Assembly (NCBI GenBank): GCA_003225175.1
Contig: QIBA01000058.1
Span: 1-64,000, forward strand
Direction of reading: 5' to 3'
Source of the DNA: Acidobacteriota bacterium
GTDB lineage: Bacteria; Acidobacteriota; Terriglobia; Terriglobales; Acidobacteriaceae
Length of the DNA: 64,000 nucleotides
Made by a program: the position numbers and the translations under genes. The notes below the pieces were generated by a model that saw nothing but the letters and a program-made list of their open reading frames with translations, searched no databases and was not told where the DNA came from. How positions within the stretch are numbered: the first letter of the stretch is position 1; each line of letters begins with the position of its first letter. This document shows positions 14,246 to 23,646 of the stretch, piece after piece.

Positions 14246-15361
14246 ATGCTAAAGAAGGTCCGTCTTTTTACTCCTGGTCCTACTCCGCTTCTGCCCGCTG
14301 CGCAGTTGGCTATGGCTGCGGCTGACATTCACCATCGCACTCCGGAATTTCGTGCGCTTTACCAGCGAGTGCTGGCTCAGTTGAAAGGGTTCGTCGGGAC
14401 GAAGAATGATGTAATTCTCATTGCGTCGTCGGGTACAGGCGCCATGGAGGCTGCGGTTTCCAACCTTACATCGCCCGGAGATCGCGTCCTGGTGCTTACC
14501 GCCGGCAAATTTGGCGAGCGCTGGGTCAGCTTGGCCAAGGCGTTCGGATGTCGGGTAGAAACCGTGAGCGCTCCCTACGGACAGACGTTCTCGATCGAGG
14601 AGGTTCGCGCACAGCTGAAGCCTGATGTGAAAGCAGTCTTCATGCAAGCTACTGAGACCTCGACGGGTGCGCGCCACTGTGTGCAAAGTGTAGCTGCTCT
14701 GACGAAGGAAACGGATGCCCTGCTTGTCGTCGATGCCATTACGGGACTGGGCACGACGCACTTCGACGTGGATGGCTGGGGCATCGATGTCATCATTGGC
14801 GGCTCGCAGAAAGCGGTCATGATTCCGCCCGGACTGGCGTATTGCGCCGTGAGCGATCGAGCGTGGCAGCGCATGGAGACGACGAAGAATCCGCGCTACT
14901 ACTTCGACCTGCGCAAGGAGCGGAAGTCTGCTGCCAAAGGCGAGTCCGCCTACACTCCGGCAGTAGCCTTGATTGCAGCTCTAGGCGCCGCGTTCGACTA
15001 CATCGCCGCCGGTGCCGGCGGGGAGATCGCTGCGGGTCGCGATGCGCTCATCCACAACGCCGAGGTCATGGCGGAAATGACTCGCGCAGCAGTAACCGTC
15101 GTTGGTTTGAAGCTCTTTGCACCAACAGCTCCGGCAGCCGCAGTGACGGCCGTCTACGCGCCTGAGGGTACCGATTCGGGAGCGATCGTAAAGGGCTTCA
15201 AAGAGCAGTTCGCGGGCGTGATTGCCAACGGCCAGAGCGAGATGAAGGGACAGCTCTTCCGCATTGCGCACCTTGGATTCTTCGATTATTTGCGCAGCTG
15301 CTCGAATCCGATAGTCGCTGCTCGTGTGGACGTCCCATCGACGAATGTTCGTCGACATTGA
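14246..15361 (+). CDS. Class V PLP aminotransferase (alanine-glyoxylate/serine-pyruvate type)
   Basis: This 371-residue fold-type I aminotransferase starts 'MLKKVRLFTPGPTPLLP', typical of the alanine-glyoxylate/serine-pyruvate/phosphoserine branch. 'LIASSGTGAMEAAVSNL' forms the phosphate-binding turn. 'DAITGLGTTHFDVDGWGID' holds the PLP-contacting Asp, and 'GGSQKAVMIPPGL' carries the Schiff-base Lys189. serA follows 277 bases downstream, so it may supply the transamination step of serine synthesis, but glyoxylate aminotransferase is equally possible. The last 20 or so residues ('SCSNPIVAARVDVPSTNVRR') do not resemble the usual C-terminal helix after 'HLGFFDYL'. The end may be mutated, although no simple frameshift restores it. 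Confidence 0.85.
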   Translation: MLKKVRLFTPGPTPLLPAAQLAMAAADIHHRTPEFRALYQRVLAQLKGFVGTKNDVILIASSGTGAMEAAVSNLTSPGDRVLVLTAGKFGERWVSLAKAFGCRVETVSAPYGQTFSIEEVRAQLKPDVKAVFMQATETSTGARHCVQSVAALTKETDALLVVDAITGLGTTHFDVDGWGIDVIIGGSQKAVMIPPGLAYCAVSDRAWQRMETTKNPRYYFDLRKERKSAAKGESAYTPAVALIAALGAAFDYIAAGAGGEIAAGRDALIHNAEVMAEMTRAAVTVVGLKLFAPTAPAAAVTAVYAPEGTDSGAIVKGFKEQFAGVIANGQSEMKGQLFRIAHLGFFDYLRSCSNPIVAARVDVPSTNVRRH

Positions 15362-15638
15362 CTGCGGTCGGCGCATAGCAATTCGATCAACCAGCAACTG
15401 TCATCGAGCCTTCTACGGGCGAAGGACCCGGAATGTGTCAGGCTTCATTGCCGCCTCCGGGCTCTTACACCACGAGTTCGGGCCGGAAGCTGAGAAGCGG
15501 CAATTTAGTTCGAGACATCGCGCAGGATCCTTCGCCGGCAGACGGCTCAGATGACAGACTTAAGAGAGAATTGAGCTCGTAAAGAACAGAGTCGAATAGC
15601 GGTATTCAGGTTTTCGCCAATTCTCGTTTCAGGAACTC
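15362..15638. other. Gap upstream of serA, no feature recognised
   Basis: These 277 bases contain no plausible gene. I looked for T-box, SAM, glycine and other common riboswitch cores and saw none. The region may include decayed 3' coding sequence of the aminotransferase. Confidence 0.4.
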
Positions 15639-17258
15639 ATGAAAATTCTTATCGCAGAAAAGATCTCTCCAGCGGCGCTCAAGGTTTTTCGCGACGAGCC
15701 CGAATTTGAAATTGTTACCAGTGAACAGATGGGCGAGGTCATGACCGCTGTACGTGACGCTGACGCTCTGGTTGTCCGCTCGGCTACCGACGTAAATGCG
15801 AAGTTAATCGATGCGGCTCAGAAGCTGCGCGTAATCGGGCGCGCAGGCGTCGGAGTGGACAACGTCGATACCGAGGCCGCGACGCGCAAGGGCATTGTCG
15901 TTATGAACACGCCTGGTGCGAATGCCATCGCCGTCGCCGAGCATACGTTGGGTCTCATGCTCTCGCTCGCTCGCTTCATCCCGCGAGCTGACCAAAGTAC
16001 CCGCGCGGGCAAGTGGGAGAAAAAATCGCTGCAAGGGACTGAGCTGCGGGGCAAAACTCTGGGTATCGTTGGACTGGGAAGGGTTGGGGTGGAAGTCGCT
16101 CGCCGGGCCAAGGCTTTCGCCATGAAGGTCATTGCTTACGATCCTTTTGTCTCGCAACAGTTGGCGCGCGATCTTGAGATCGAGCTGGCAGCGCTGGATT
16201 TGCTCTACGCGGCTTCAGATTACATCTCGCTGCACGTGGGTCTAACACCACAGACAGAGGGAATGATCAACGATGCCGCGTTAGCAAAAATGAAAAAGGG
16301 CGTTCGCCTGGTGAATTGTGCGCGCGGCGAATTGATTGACGATGCCGCGCTGCTGCAGGCGCTCAATTCAGGACATGTCGCAGGAGCGGCACTGGACGTA
16401 TTCACGCAGGAGCCACCGAAAGAGAATCCGCTGCTCGCCGCACCAAATGTGATTGCGACTCCGCACATCGCTGGTTCAACGAACGAAGCACAGGAACTGG
16501 TTGGCGTGCAGATTGCGATGCAGGTCAGAGAGTATCTCAAGCGCAGCGTCATTCAGAATGCCGTCAACGTGCCTTCGCTCTCGGACGAAGAATATGGCGA
16601 GATGCAGCCTTACATCGAGCTCTCGGAAAAGTTAGGCCTCTTTGTCGGCCAGCTCAGCGAAGGAAATGTTGAGAGCATTACGGTTGGGTATCACGGAAAA
16701 GTGGCGGAGTGGAAGACAGCGTTGCTCCGCAACTCCGCGCTCAAGGGTACGCTCAAGCAGAGTATCGACAGCGTGAATCTCGTCAATGCTGGGTCCGTTG
16801 CGGCGGAACGCGGCATTCAAGTACAGGAACAGAAGAAGCCGGAAGACACGAGTTCCGGCAATGTAATTTCTCTTGTCGTTCGAACTCATGAAGGCGAGCA
16901 TCGCGCGCGTGGCGTGGTTCTGCATGGGCGCTCTCCTCGGCTTCTCGATCTCGATGGCTTTCACGTTGAGGCGCCCCTGGAAGGACATCTTACCGTGTTG
17001 CGCAATCGCGACGTGCCCGGAGTAATCGGTCAGGTAGGAACAGTTCTGGGCAAGAACGAAATCAACATCGCGAATTTCGCTCTTGGGCGAAGCGATGCTA
17101 GTGCAAGCAGCGCGATCGCGAGCGCCTCGGCGGGTGCTGGGTCGGTTCGCGCAGAAGCTATGGCGGTGGTGCAAACTGATCAAGCAGTCTCGCCCAGCGC
17201 CCTACAGGAATTGAAACGAATTTCGGCGGTGATAAGCGTGAGGGCGGTGCAGATATAA
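15639..17258 (+). CDS. serA: D-3-phosphoglycerate dehydrogenase, long form
   Basis: This 539-residue enzyme oxidises 3-phosphoglycerate to 3-phosphohydroxypyruvate, the first step of serine synthesis. The N-terminal catalytic and NAD domains show 'VGRAGVGVDNVD', 'GIVGLGRVGVEVARRA' (NAD loop), 'NCARGELIDDAAL' and 'ATPHIAGSTNEAQ' with the catalytic His. The ASB allosteric domain follows ('GLFVGQLSEGNVESITV'), and the ACT domain comes last ('LRNRDVPGVIGQVGTVLGKNE' in part). Inside the ACT domain, after 'ALGRSDA', is an unusual Ser/Ala/Gly-rich insertion of about 17 residues before 'AMAVVQTDQ'. Start ATG 15639 gives the standard N-terminus. A perfect hairpin terminator follows the stop codon. Confidence 0.96.
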   Translation: MKILIAEKISPAALKVFRDEPEFEIVTSEQMGEVMTAVRDADALVVRSATDVNAKLIDAAQKLRVIGRAGVGVDNVDTEAATRKGIVVMNTPGANAIAVAEHTLGLMLSLARFIPRADQSTRAGKWEKKSLQGTELRGKTLGIVGLGRVGVEVARRAKAFAMKVIAYDPFVSQQLARDLEIELAALDLLYAASDYISLHVGLTPQTEGMINDAALAKMKKGVRLVNCARGELIDDAALLQALNSGHVAGAALDVFTQEPPKENPLLAAPNVIATPHIAGSTNEAQELVGVQIAMQVREYLKRSVIQNAVNVPSLSDEEYGEMQPYIELSEKLGLFVGQLSEGNVESITVGYHGKVAEWKTALLRNSALKGTLKQSIDSVNLVNAGSVAAERGIQVQEQKKPEDTSSGNVISLVVRTHEGEHRARGVVLHGRSPRLLDLDGFHVEAPLEGHLTVLRNRDVPGVIGQVGTVLGKNEINIANFALGRSDASASSAIASASAGAGSVRAEAMAVVQTDQAVSPSALQELKRISAVISVRAVQI

Positions 17259-17260
17259 AA

Positions 17261-17285
17261 GAGTTTCAGGGTGAAACTCCTTTTC
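17261..17285 (+). terminator. Terminator between serA and hslV
   Basis: A perfect 8-bp stem, gagtttca (17261-17268) with tgaaactc (17272-17279), has a ggg loop and is followed by cttttc. It is preceded by ataaaa, so it could act in both directions between these convergent genes. Confidence 0.75.
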
Positions 17286-17309
17286 TGAAACGCCTCACCT
17301 GAAATGCCT

Positions 17310-17939
17310 CTATCCCGGCGCTCCGTCTTGTCCCACAGCAACCGGTTGAGGGGCGGCTGCGAGTTCCTCGTAAGTAATTCGGTCATTGGTGAAGATGCAG
17401 ATTTGACCTGCGATCTTCATGGATTCTTCGGCGATAGTGCGCGCCGGCAACTCGGTATTGTTCATGAGGGCGCGCGCCGCCGAGAGAGCATAAGATCCGC
17501 CGCTCCCGATGGCTGCGATCCCTTCATCGGGCTCGATTACATCTCCCGCACCACTGATGAGAAATGTCTGGCCGGGATCGGCGACGATCAGCAACGCCTC
17601 GAGATTGCGAAGAATCTTGTCGGTTCGCCAGTCCTTCGCGAGTTCCACTGCGGCGCGGCCGAGGTTTCCGTGATATTGCTCTAGCTTGGCTTCGAACCGG
17701 CTGAACAAGGAGAACGCATCGGCTGTTGACCCAGCAAATCCCGCGAGAATCTTGTCCTGGTAGAGCCTGCGAATCTTGCGGGCGTTGTGTTTGATCACGC
17801 CTTCGCCCAGCGTCACCTGGCCATCGGCAGCCATAACAACTTTGCCGTCGCGCCGGACGCAAAGCACTGTTGTGGAACGGATTTTGGAAATTTTCCTGGG
17901 TTTTTCAGGCGCGAGTTGAGCTTGCAGTGACTTCTTCAT
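17310..17939 (-). CDS. hslV: HslV peptidase subunit with long propeptide
   Basis: This 209-residue N-terminal-nucleophile protease forms the core of the HslUV ATP-dependent protease. The mature part begins '[20 protein letters not shown]', followed by '[20 protein letters not shown]' and '[18 protein letters not shown]'. In most bacteria the catalytic Thr is residue 2. Here it is preceded by 22 residues ('[20 protein letters not shown]' then RS), with no internal start codon that would expose it, so autoprocessing of a propeptide is predicted. The partner ATPase gene hslU is not adjacent. It converges on serA. Confidence 0.92.
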   Translation of the reverse strand: MKKSLQAQLAPEKPRKISKIRSTTVLCVRRDGKVVMAADGQVTLGEGVIKHNARKIRRLYQDKILAGFAGSTADAFSLFSRFEAKLEQYHGNLGRAAVELAKDWRTDKILRNLEALLIVADPGQTFLISGAGDVIEPDEGIAAIGSGGSYALSAARALMNNTELPARTIAEESMKIAGQICIFTNDRITYEELAAAPQPVAVGQDGAPG

Positions 17940-18086
17940 TCGATAGCAAAATTATAGATGGAAACGAGGCTGTCGGCTGTCGGCTATCGGCATTTGGCCA
18001 CTGGACACCGTGAAGGCCAAGCCTGTGTTTGTGAACTGTGACCGCTCATTGGCCGAACGTCGAACGCCGATCGCCGAAAGCTTAGC

Positions 18087-20558
18087 CTACACCGTAACGG
18101 GCTGTGGTTCCGCAGCCAAATGCCATATGTCGCGCGCGTACTCCACGATGGTACGGTCGCTGGAGAATTTTCCCATTCGGGCGACGTTGAGCATGGCGCG
18201 GCGGGACCAGTTGTCGCGATCGCTGAAGTCGCGCTGGGCACGCTCGTGTGTCTCGATATACGAAGGCAAGTCGGCGAGATGGAAGTAGCGGTCGCGATAG
18301 ACCATAGTCTCGTACACCCAGCGGAAGAGACCATACTCATTTGGACTAAAGCGGTCGGAAGAGAGGACGTCGATCACGCGGCGGATGCGCGGATCTGCAT
18401 CGTAAATCTCGCGCGCCTCGAAGCCTTTCGCCTGGCGATCGGCGATCTCTTGCGCAGTCAGCCCGAAGATGTACATGTTGTCGCTTCCAACCTTCTCCAG
18501 CATTTCAATGTTCGCGCCATCGAGTGTCGCCATCGTAAGCGCTCCATTCATGGCGAGCTTCATGTTCCCAGTTCCGGAAGCTTCCATTCCGGCAGTGGAG
18601 ATTTGTTCGCTCAAATCGGCTGCAGGAATGACGATCTCGGCGAGCGAAACGCGGTAGTCAGGAATGAACGCGATTTTGATCTGTTCGTTGATGCGTTTGT
18701 CGGCGTTGATCACGCGTGCGACATTGTTGATGAGCTTAATAATTTGCGTTGCAGCGAGATATGCCGGGGCAGACTTTCCGGCAAAGATGTAACTGGCGGG
18801 AGTCGTGAGCGTCTCGCCGTCTTCGGTGACTCGCAGATAGTCGTAAGTAATCCGCAGCAGATTCAAAAGCTGGCGCTTGTATTCGTGGAAGCGCTTGATG
18901 TGCACGTCGAACATAGACTCTGGATCGACGATCACTCCTGTGGTCTGCGCGATTACTTTTGCCAGGCGCTGCTTGTTCTCGCGCTTGATCTCGCGGAAAT
19001 CGGAGCGAACGCCGGCGTCGTCAGCTACCGCCTCAAAGCGTTTGATCTGATCAAAGTCGAGAATCCAGCTCTCGCCGATCGTACGATTCAGCAGTTCTGA
19101 CAGTCCCGAATTGGCTTTCAGTACCCAGCGGCGATGCGCAACACCGTTCGTCTTATTGTTGAAGCGTTCTGGGAACATCTTTGCGAAGTCGGGCACCAGC
19201 GTTTTCTTGATGAGCTCGCTGTGCAGCTCGGAAACGCCATTGATGGAGTGACTCCCTACCGTTGCCAATAAAGCCATCCGCACTTGTTTCTCGCTAGCTT
19301 CTTCGATGATGGACATGCGGCGCGTGCGCTCGAAGTCCAGCGGATCGGATTGAACCACCTTCATCAGGAAGTCATGATTGATGTTGTAGATGATGTTCAT
19401 GTGCCGGGGGAGTACGTGCTCGAGCAGCGGCAGCGCCCACTTCTCCAGTGCTTCAGGCAGAAGCGTGTGGTTGGTGTAGGCAAGCGTTTCTTGCGTGATC
19501 TCCCACGCCCTCTTCCACTCCATCCCGTGTTCATCGATCAATAATCGCATCAGCTCGGGAACGGCGAGTGCTGGATGCGTATCGTTCATTTGAATCGCGA
19601 TCTTCTGCGGAATCTGATTCAGATCATTGTTGTCGGTGAGGAATGCGCGCAGAATATCGCGGAGCGCGCAGGCTACAAGGAAGTACTCCTGCAGAAGCCG
19701 GAGTTCCTTGCCTGACTTCACCTGATCGGAGGGATAAAGCACGCGAGAAATGTTCTCGCCTGCGATCTTCTGCTCTACGGCGCGAATGTAGTCGCCGCGA
19801 TTGAAAATCTGGATGTCGAACTCCTCCGACGCGTGCGCCGAAAACAGACGCAGATAATTGATTGTGCGTCCGCCGTAGCCTGCTACCGGCAGGTCGCTGG
19901 GAATACCCACCACCAGCTTCTGATCGGTCCACTGTGAGGCACGAGCATGGGCATCGCAGCGGCCGTAAATGGGCACGTGCACGGATTGATCCGGCCGAGG
20001 TATCTGCAGGGGAGTTCCGAATTTCTTCCAGCGATCTGGTTTTTCGCGCTGATATCCGTCCTGGATCTCCTGCGTGAACATCCCGTATTCATAATCAATG
20101 CCATAGCCAAATCCGGGCATCCCGAGGGTGGCCAGCGATTCGAGGAAACAAGCAGCAAGACGTCCCAGGCCTCCGTTGCCCAGGCCGGTGTCAGCTTCTA
20201 CTTCGAGCACCTCATTGAGGTCCACTCCGTGCTCGGCGAGGGTGTCTCGACAGAGCTCATTGAGCTGCAGATTGCATAAGTTGTCGCTCAGCACACGGCC
20301 CATGAGGAACTCCATCGACAGGTAGTACAGGCGCTTGGCACTTGTCGTGCGATATCGCTCCTCGGTCTCCAGCATTCCGTCGATAAGACGATCGCGAATC
20401 GCCAGCGCCAGCGGGCGCAACATTGCTTTCGGACTCAGGTCGACACGGGACTGCCCGAGCGTGTAGCGAATGTGCTTCAGGATCTCTTTCCAGAGTTCAT
20501 CTGGAGACGAGAATCCAGGATGTAAGGCTGGTCGAACGGATGTTAAAGATGAATGCAT
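18087..20558 (-). CDS. glgP: Glycogen/maltodextrin phosphorylase
   Basis: This 823-residue GT35 enzyme releases glucose 1-phosphate from alpha-1,4-glucans. Conserved segments are 'RLYYLSMEFLMGR', 'DTGLGNGGLGRLAACFLESL', 'NDTHPALAVPELMRLL', 'KTNGVAHRRW' and 'SGTGNMKLAMNGALTMATLDG', where Lys667 binds PLP. The length matches full-size bacterial phosphorylases. It is a single minus-strand gene with 147 bases of non-coding sequence after it (rich in tcggctgtcggc-like repeats) and 162 bases before the HTH gene upstream. With the large GH13 protein at 38426 it may form part of alpha-glucan storage metabolism. Confidence 0.96.
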   Translation of the reverse strand: MHSSLTSVRPALHPGFSSPDELWKEILKHIRYTLGQSRVDLSPKAMLRPLALAIRDRLIDGMLETEERYRTTSAKRLYYLSMEFLMGRVLSDNLCNLQLNELCRDTLAEHGVDLNEVLEVEADTGLGNGGLGRLAACFLESLATLGMPGFGYGIDYEYGMFTQEIQDGYQREKPDRWKKFGTPLQIPRPDQSVHVPIYGRCDAHARASQWTDQKLVVGIPSDLPVAGYGGRTINYLRLFSAHASEEFDIQIFNRGDYIRAVEQKIAGENISRVLYPSDQVKSGKELRLLQEYFLVACALRDILRAFLTDNNDLNQIPQKIAIQMNDTHPALAVPELMRLLIDEHGMEWKRAWEITQETLAYTNHTLLPEALEKWALPLLEHVLPRHMNIIYNINHDFLMKVVQSDPLDFERTRRMSIIEEASEKQVRMALLATVGSHSINGVSELHSELIKKTLVPDFAKMFPERFNNKTNGVAHRRWVLKANSGLSELLNRTIGESWILDFDQIKRFEAVADDAGVRSDFREIKRENKQRLAKVIAQTTGVIVDPESMFDVHIKRFHEYKRQLLNLLRITYDYLRVTEDGETLTTPASYIFAGKSAPAYLAATQIIKLINNVARVINADKRINEQIKIAFIPDYRVSLAEIVIPAADLSEQISTAGMEASGTGNMKLAMNGALTMATLDGANIEMLEKVGSDNMYIFGLTAQEIADRQAKGFEAREIYDADPRIRRVIDVLSSDRFSPNEYGLFRWVYETMVYRDRYFHLADLPSYIETHERAQRDFSDRDNWSRRAMLNVARMGKFSSDRTIVEYARDIWHLAAEPQPVTV

Positions 20559-20720
20559 TGAAGAGTCCTATGAAAATACGGCCACAATGAATGTAAACGT
20601 AGAGAAAGTCAGGAGCAACAGGAGCAGCTCTGCTTAACTAGATGCGGACGCACGTTTCGCGCCATGGAAAATGTATGTGAAGCTTAGGATTCGGGCTTCA
20701 GGAAAGATATCTAAGTCAGG

Positions 20721-21143
20721 TTATGCAGCCTCAGCCCGGGCTGATGCAACGCCTTCGTTTGCCCGCAAATCCTGTCCTATGTTGTTGCTGGAGAGAGTCT
20801 CAGCAGTCAGCAAGAGCCTGCGATGCATCTCCTCACTCCGAGAAAGCACGGATTCCAGTTTTTCCATCAGCACTTCGGCCCTGGTTAACAGCGCCCTCAT
20901 CTCGGAAAGTGGAACCGCAGAGCTAGCTAAGTCGCTGGCTAGAGGTAGAGCCTGCCGTACTGGGCGGCTGTTAAGCCATTCATCGAGCTCGTTCGAGAAT
21001 GCCAAGACTGTGCTGTGGTCTCTTCCCGCTGGACGATGCACGGGAAGGCCGAGGTTGGTCTCCCAGCGCTGCACGGTGCGCACACCGCGACCCAGATAAT
21101 TGGCGATCTCTTTCCACGAGTTCAGAATCCGGCGCTCGATCAT
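20721..21143 (-). CDS. Small HTH protein, 'SWKEIANYLGRGVRTVQRWE' type (copy A)
   Basis: This 140-residue protein has an N-terminal helix-turn-helix: 'ILNSWKEIANYLGRGVR' and 'TVQRWETNLGLPVHRPAG', followed by 'VLAFSNELDEWL'. The module is common in Acidobacteriota, either alone or fused to TPR proteins, and resembles the excisionase/MerR-like HTH_17 fold. The second half is helical and heptad-like ('MRALLTRAEVLMEKLESVL'), suggesting dimerisation. A paralogue lies at 28312-28779 with the same domain order. The upstream 216 bases are probably its promoter, but I see no clear operator. Target genes are unknown. Confidence 0.8.
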   Translation of the reverse strand: MIERRILNSWKEIANYLGRGVRTVQRWETNLGLPVHRPAGRDHSTVLAFSNELDEWLNSRPVRQALPLASDLASSAVPLSEMRALLTRAEVLMEKLESVLSRSEEMHRRLLLTAETLSSNNIGQDLRANEGVASARAEAA

Positions 21144-21359
21144 CTAGTAACTTCTCCCTGAAGCCTGGGTAAAGATCACAGAGACTTTCTACTTACCTCT
21201 AGAGCTTCTACGTTATGTTCAGGATCGTCAAATGTTTAGCTCAAACCAGGCAAGCCGCATATGCGTAAATAGATGAAACAAAGCGACTTGCATTTGCCCC
21301 TTGGCACAAGTTGGCACGTGTCGTTGTAACGGCTTAGTTACGGATTCCGGAATGGGTGA

Positions 21360-22022
21360 CTAGCTCACGCCATGGTGACGAACATCTGCGCCACGTACCC
21401 AGAAAATTACGTCTTCGGCAATGTTGGTGGCGTGGTCGGCTACGCGCTCCAGATTGCGTGTCACGATAAGAGCATCGAGTGCCTGTCGAGTGAGTGTGGG
21501 ATCGTTTTGCATGACGCGCGTGAGCGATTCAAATGCTTCGCGATTCATGGCGTCGACGATGTCGTCGCGCTCGAGGACTTGTTGCGCCATTTCGGCGTTC
21601 TCTTCAATGAAGGCTTGCAGTGATTGATGGACCATGGCCGCCGCAATGGAAGCCATGCGCGCGATATCCACGGGAAGTTCGCCGACCGGAGACTTAGCCA
21701 AATCTAGTACGCGCTCCGCAATGTTGACCGCCTGATCCCCAACGCGCTCCAGATCGGCGTTGATCTTGATCACCGAAAAAAGGAATCGCAGATCGACAGC
21801 CATCGGCTGCTGCATGGCCAGAAGATCGACGGCGATTTCGTCAATTTCGCGTTCGGAAGCGTTAATGGCTTTTTCGTCTTCAAGGACTCTCTTGCACAGC
21901 TCCACATCGCGCGTAGCGTAGGCGTGAATCGCGCGGTCAACGGCTTGCTCCGCGAAACCACCCATGATCAGCAGACGCCGTTTCAGTTCATCAAGTCCCT
22001 GGTGAAAACGAGTACGCGTCAT
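21360..22022 (-). CDS. phoU: Phosphate transport regulator PhoU
   Basis: This 220-residue protein contains two PhoU three-helix repeats. The first has '[20 protein letters not shown]' and the second '[19 protein letters not shown]'; both carry the E/DxxxD metal-binding motifs. '[17 protein letters not shown]' and '[20 protein letters not shown]' are the repeat ends and the latter is nearly invariant in the family. PhoU couples the Pst transporter to phosphate-responsive signalling and prevents toxic phosphate uptake. ATG 22022 overlaps the pstB stop codon by 4 bases. The two-component pair phoB/phoR is not in this window. Confidence 0.96.
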   Translation of the reverse strand: MTRTRFHQGLDELKRRLLIMGGFAEQAVDRAIHAYATRDVELCKRVLEDEKAINASEREIDEIAVDLLAMQQPMAVDLRFLFSVIKINADLERVGDQAVNIAERVLDLAKSPVGELPVDIARMASIAAAMVHQSLQAFIEENAEMAQQVLERDDIVDAMNREAFESLTRVMQNDPTLTRQALDALIVTRNLERVADHATNIAEDVIFWVRGADVRHHGVS

Positions 22023-22780
22023 CCAAACCTGCCCGTAATGTAGTCTTCAGTTCGCTTCTCGCCTGGAGTTGTGAAGATTTTTTCCGTCTTATCGAACTCT
22101 ATCAGCTTTCCCAAAAGAAAAAAGGCGGTAAATTCCGCAACACGCGCTGCCTGCTGCATGTTGTGGGTGACGATTACGACCGTGTAGTTCTCTTTGAGTT
22201 CGAAGATCAGATCCTCAATCTTGGAAGTTGAAATTGGATCGAGCGCCGATGCTGGCTCGTCCATCAGCAAGACATCGGGCTCGACGGCAAGAGCGCGCGC
22301 GATGCAGAGACGCTGTTGCTGTCCGCCGGACAAGCTCGCGCCGGACTTTTTCTTGAGATCATCTTTGACCTCGTCCCAAAGTGCGGAGCTTCGCAATGAC
22401 TTTTCGACAATCTCGTCCAGCTTCTTGCGGTTGCGAAATCCGTTCAGCTTTAGCCCAGCCGCGACGTTGTCGTAGATGCTCATGCTGGGAAACGGATTAG
22501 CTTTCTGGAACACCATACCGATGCGGCGACGGACGTCGACCGGGGCTACACCGTCGGCGTAGACATCCATGTCTTTCACTTGCACTTTGCCTTCGGCACG
22601 GGCGTCGGGATTGGTCTCGTGCATGCGATTGAGACAGCGGACGAAGGTGGATTTGCCGCATCCGGAAGGTCCAATGATGGCTGTCGCATGGTTCGACAAG
22701 ATCTCCATACTGATATTGTGCAGCGCCTGGTGTTTGCCGAACCATGCGTTGAGGTTCTCAACCTTGATGCCGACGCCCAT
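22019..22780 (-). CDS. pstB: Phosphate ABC transporter ATPase
   Basis: This 253-residue ATPase drives high-affinity phosphate import. It has Walker A '[20 protein letters not shown]', a Q-loop in '[19 protein letters not shown]', the ABC signature '[15 protein letters not shown]', Walker B '[16 protein letters not shown]' and the switch His in '[19 protein letters not shown]'. All are PstB-typical, including 'NPFP' after the Q-loop. It overlaps phoU by 4 bases and shares one base with the pstA stop codon, so pstC-pstA-pstB-phoU is a tightly coupled operon. Confidence 0.97.
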   Translation of the reverse strand: MGVGIKVENLNAWFGKHQALHNISMEILSNHATAIIGPSGCGKSTFVRCLNRMHETNPDARAEGKVQVKDMDVYADGVAPVDVRRRIGMVFQKANPFPSMSIYDNVAAGLKLNGFRNRKKLDEIVEKSLRSSALWDEVKDDLKKKSGASLSGGQQQRLCIARALAVEPDVLLMDEPASALDPISTSKIEDLIFELKENYTVVIVTHNMQQAARVAEFTAFFLLGKLIEFDKTEKIFTTPGEKRTEDYITGRFG

Positions 22781-23646
22781 TAGCGAGCACTTCCGGCGAA
22801 TCCGCGACTGGCGATCCAGCGAACGGAGGCACTAGTTGCTACGATGAGCACGATGAGCACGAGGGCGCCGCCCCAGGCAAGGCGGTGCCATTCGTCATAC
22901 GGCGAGAGCGCATAAACATAGATCTGCAACGGCAAAGCGGCGATGGGCTGATTGAGCTTTGTACTCCAGAACTGATTCCCCAGCACGGTGAATAGAAGCG
23001 GAGCCGTCTCACCGCTCACGCGCGCGAACGCCAGCATCACGCCAGTGATCACGCCCGAGATGGCAGTACGCAGCGTAATGGATAGAGTACTTCGCCACTG
23101 TGGTATGCCGAGTCCTAGCGCGGCCTCGCGAATTGAGTTAGGCACCAGCCGCAGCATCTCTTCGGTAGAGCGCGTGATAATAGGAATCATCATGATTCCC
23201 AATGCGACACCACCTGCCAGCGCCGAGAAATGCTTCTGGCGGATGACCAGCAGGGCATACACAGCGATTCCAATTACGATCGAGGGAACGCCATTCAGGA
23301 CGTCAGCGGTAAATCGCACAACTCTGCCGAATTGGCCTCGCGAGTATTCCGACAAATAGATTCCCGATCCAACTCCCAAGGGGACACCGATGAGGCTGCC
23401 GGTGAGCAGAACGATCGCCGATCCGACGATCGCATTCGCCATTCCGCCTCCCGGCTCACCCGGACTGCCGCTGGGGATGTGGGTGAAGAATGCGACATTG
23501 AGCGACGCGACTCCGCGAATCACCAGGTAAATAAAGATCGCTGCCAGAGGAATTATGACCAGCAAGACGCAAATGATTGCTAGGGTGGTTGCGAGCTGAT
23601 CCATCAGGCGACGATGCCACTGGATGGTGAGATTCGCCTCAGGCAT
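22780..23646 (-). CDS. pstA: Phosphate ABC transporter permease PstA
   Basis: This 288-residue inner-membrane permease has about six membrane helices. The first is '[21 protein letters not shown]' (in part). The EAA loop that docks the ATPase reads '[20 protein letters not shown]'. '[18 protein letters not shown]' and '[15 protein letters not shown]' are typical of PstA. It overlaps pstC by 8 bases upstream and touches pstB downstream. With PstC it forms the transmembrane channel of the Pst importer. Confidence 0.95.
   Translation of the reverse strand: MPEANLTIQWHRRLMDQLATTLAIICVLLVIIPLAAIFIYLVIRGVASLNVAFFTHIPSGSPGEPGGGMANAIVGSAIVLLTGSLIGVPLGVGSGIYLSEYSRGQFGRVVRFTADVLNGVPSIVIGIAVYALLVIRQKHFSALAGGVALGIMMIPIITRSTEEMLRLVPNSIREAALGLGIPQWRSTLSITLRTAISGVITGVMLAFARVSGETAPLLFTVLGNQFWSTKLNQPIAALPLQIYVYALSPYDEWHRLAWGGALVLIVLIVATSASVRWIASRGFAGSAR

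Noticed and set aside
21290-21340. Sigma54-like sequence ttggcacaagttggcacg
   Set aside because: The GG-GC spacing is 9 rather than 10, and on the plus strand it points into the 3' end of phoU, so no gene would be served.
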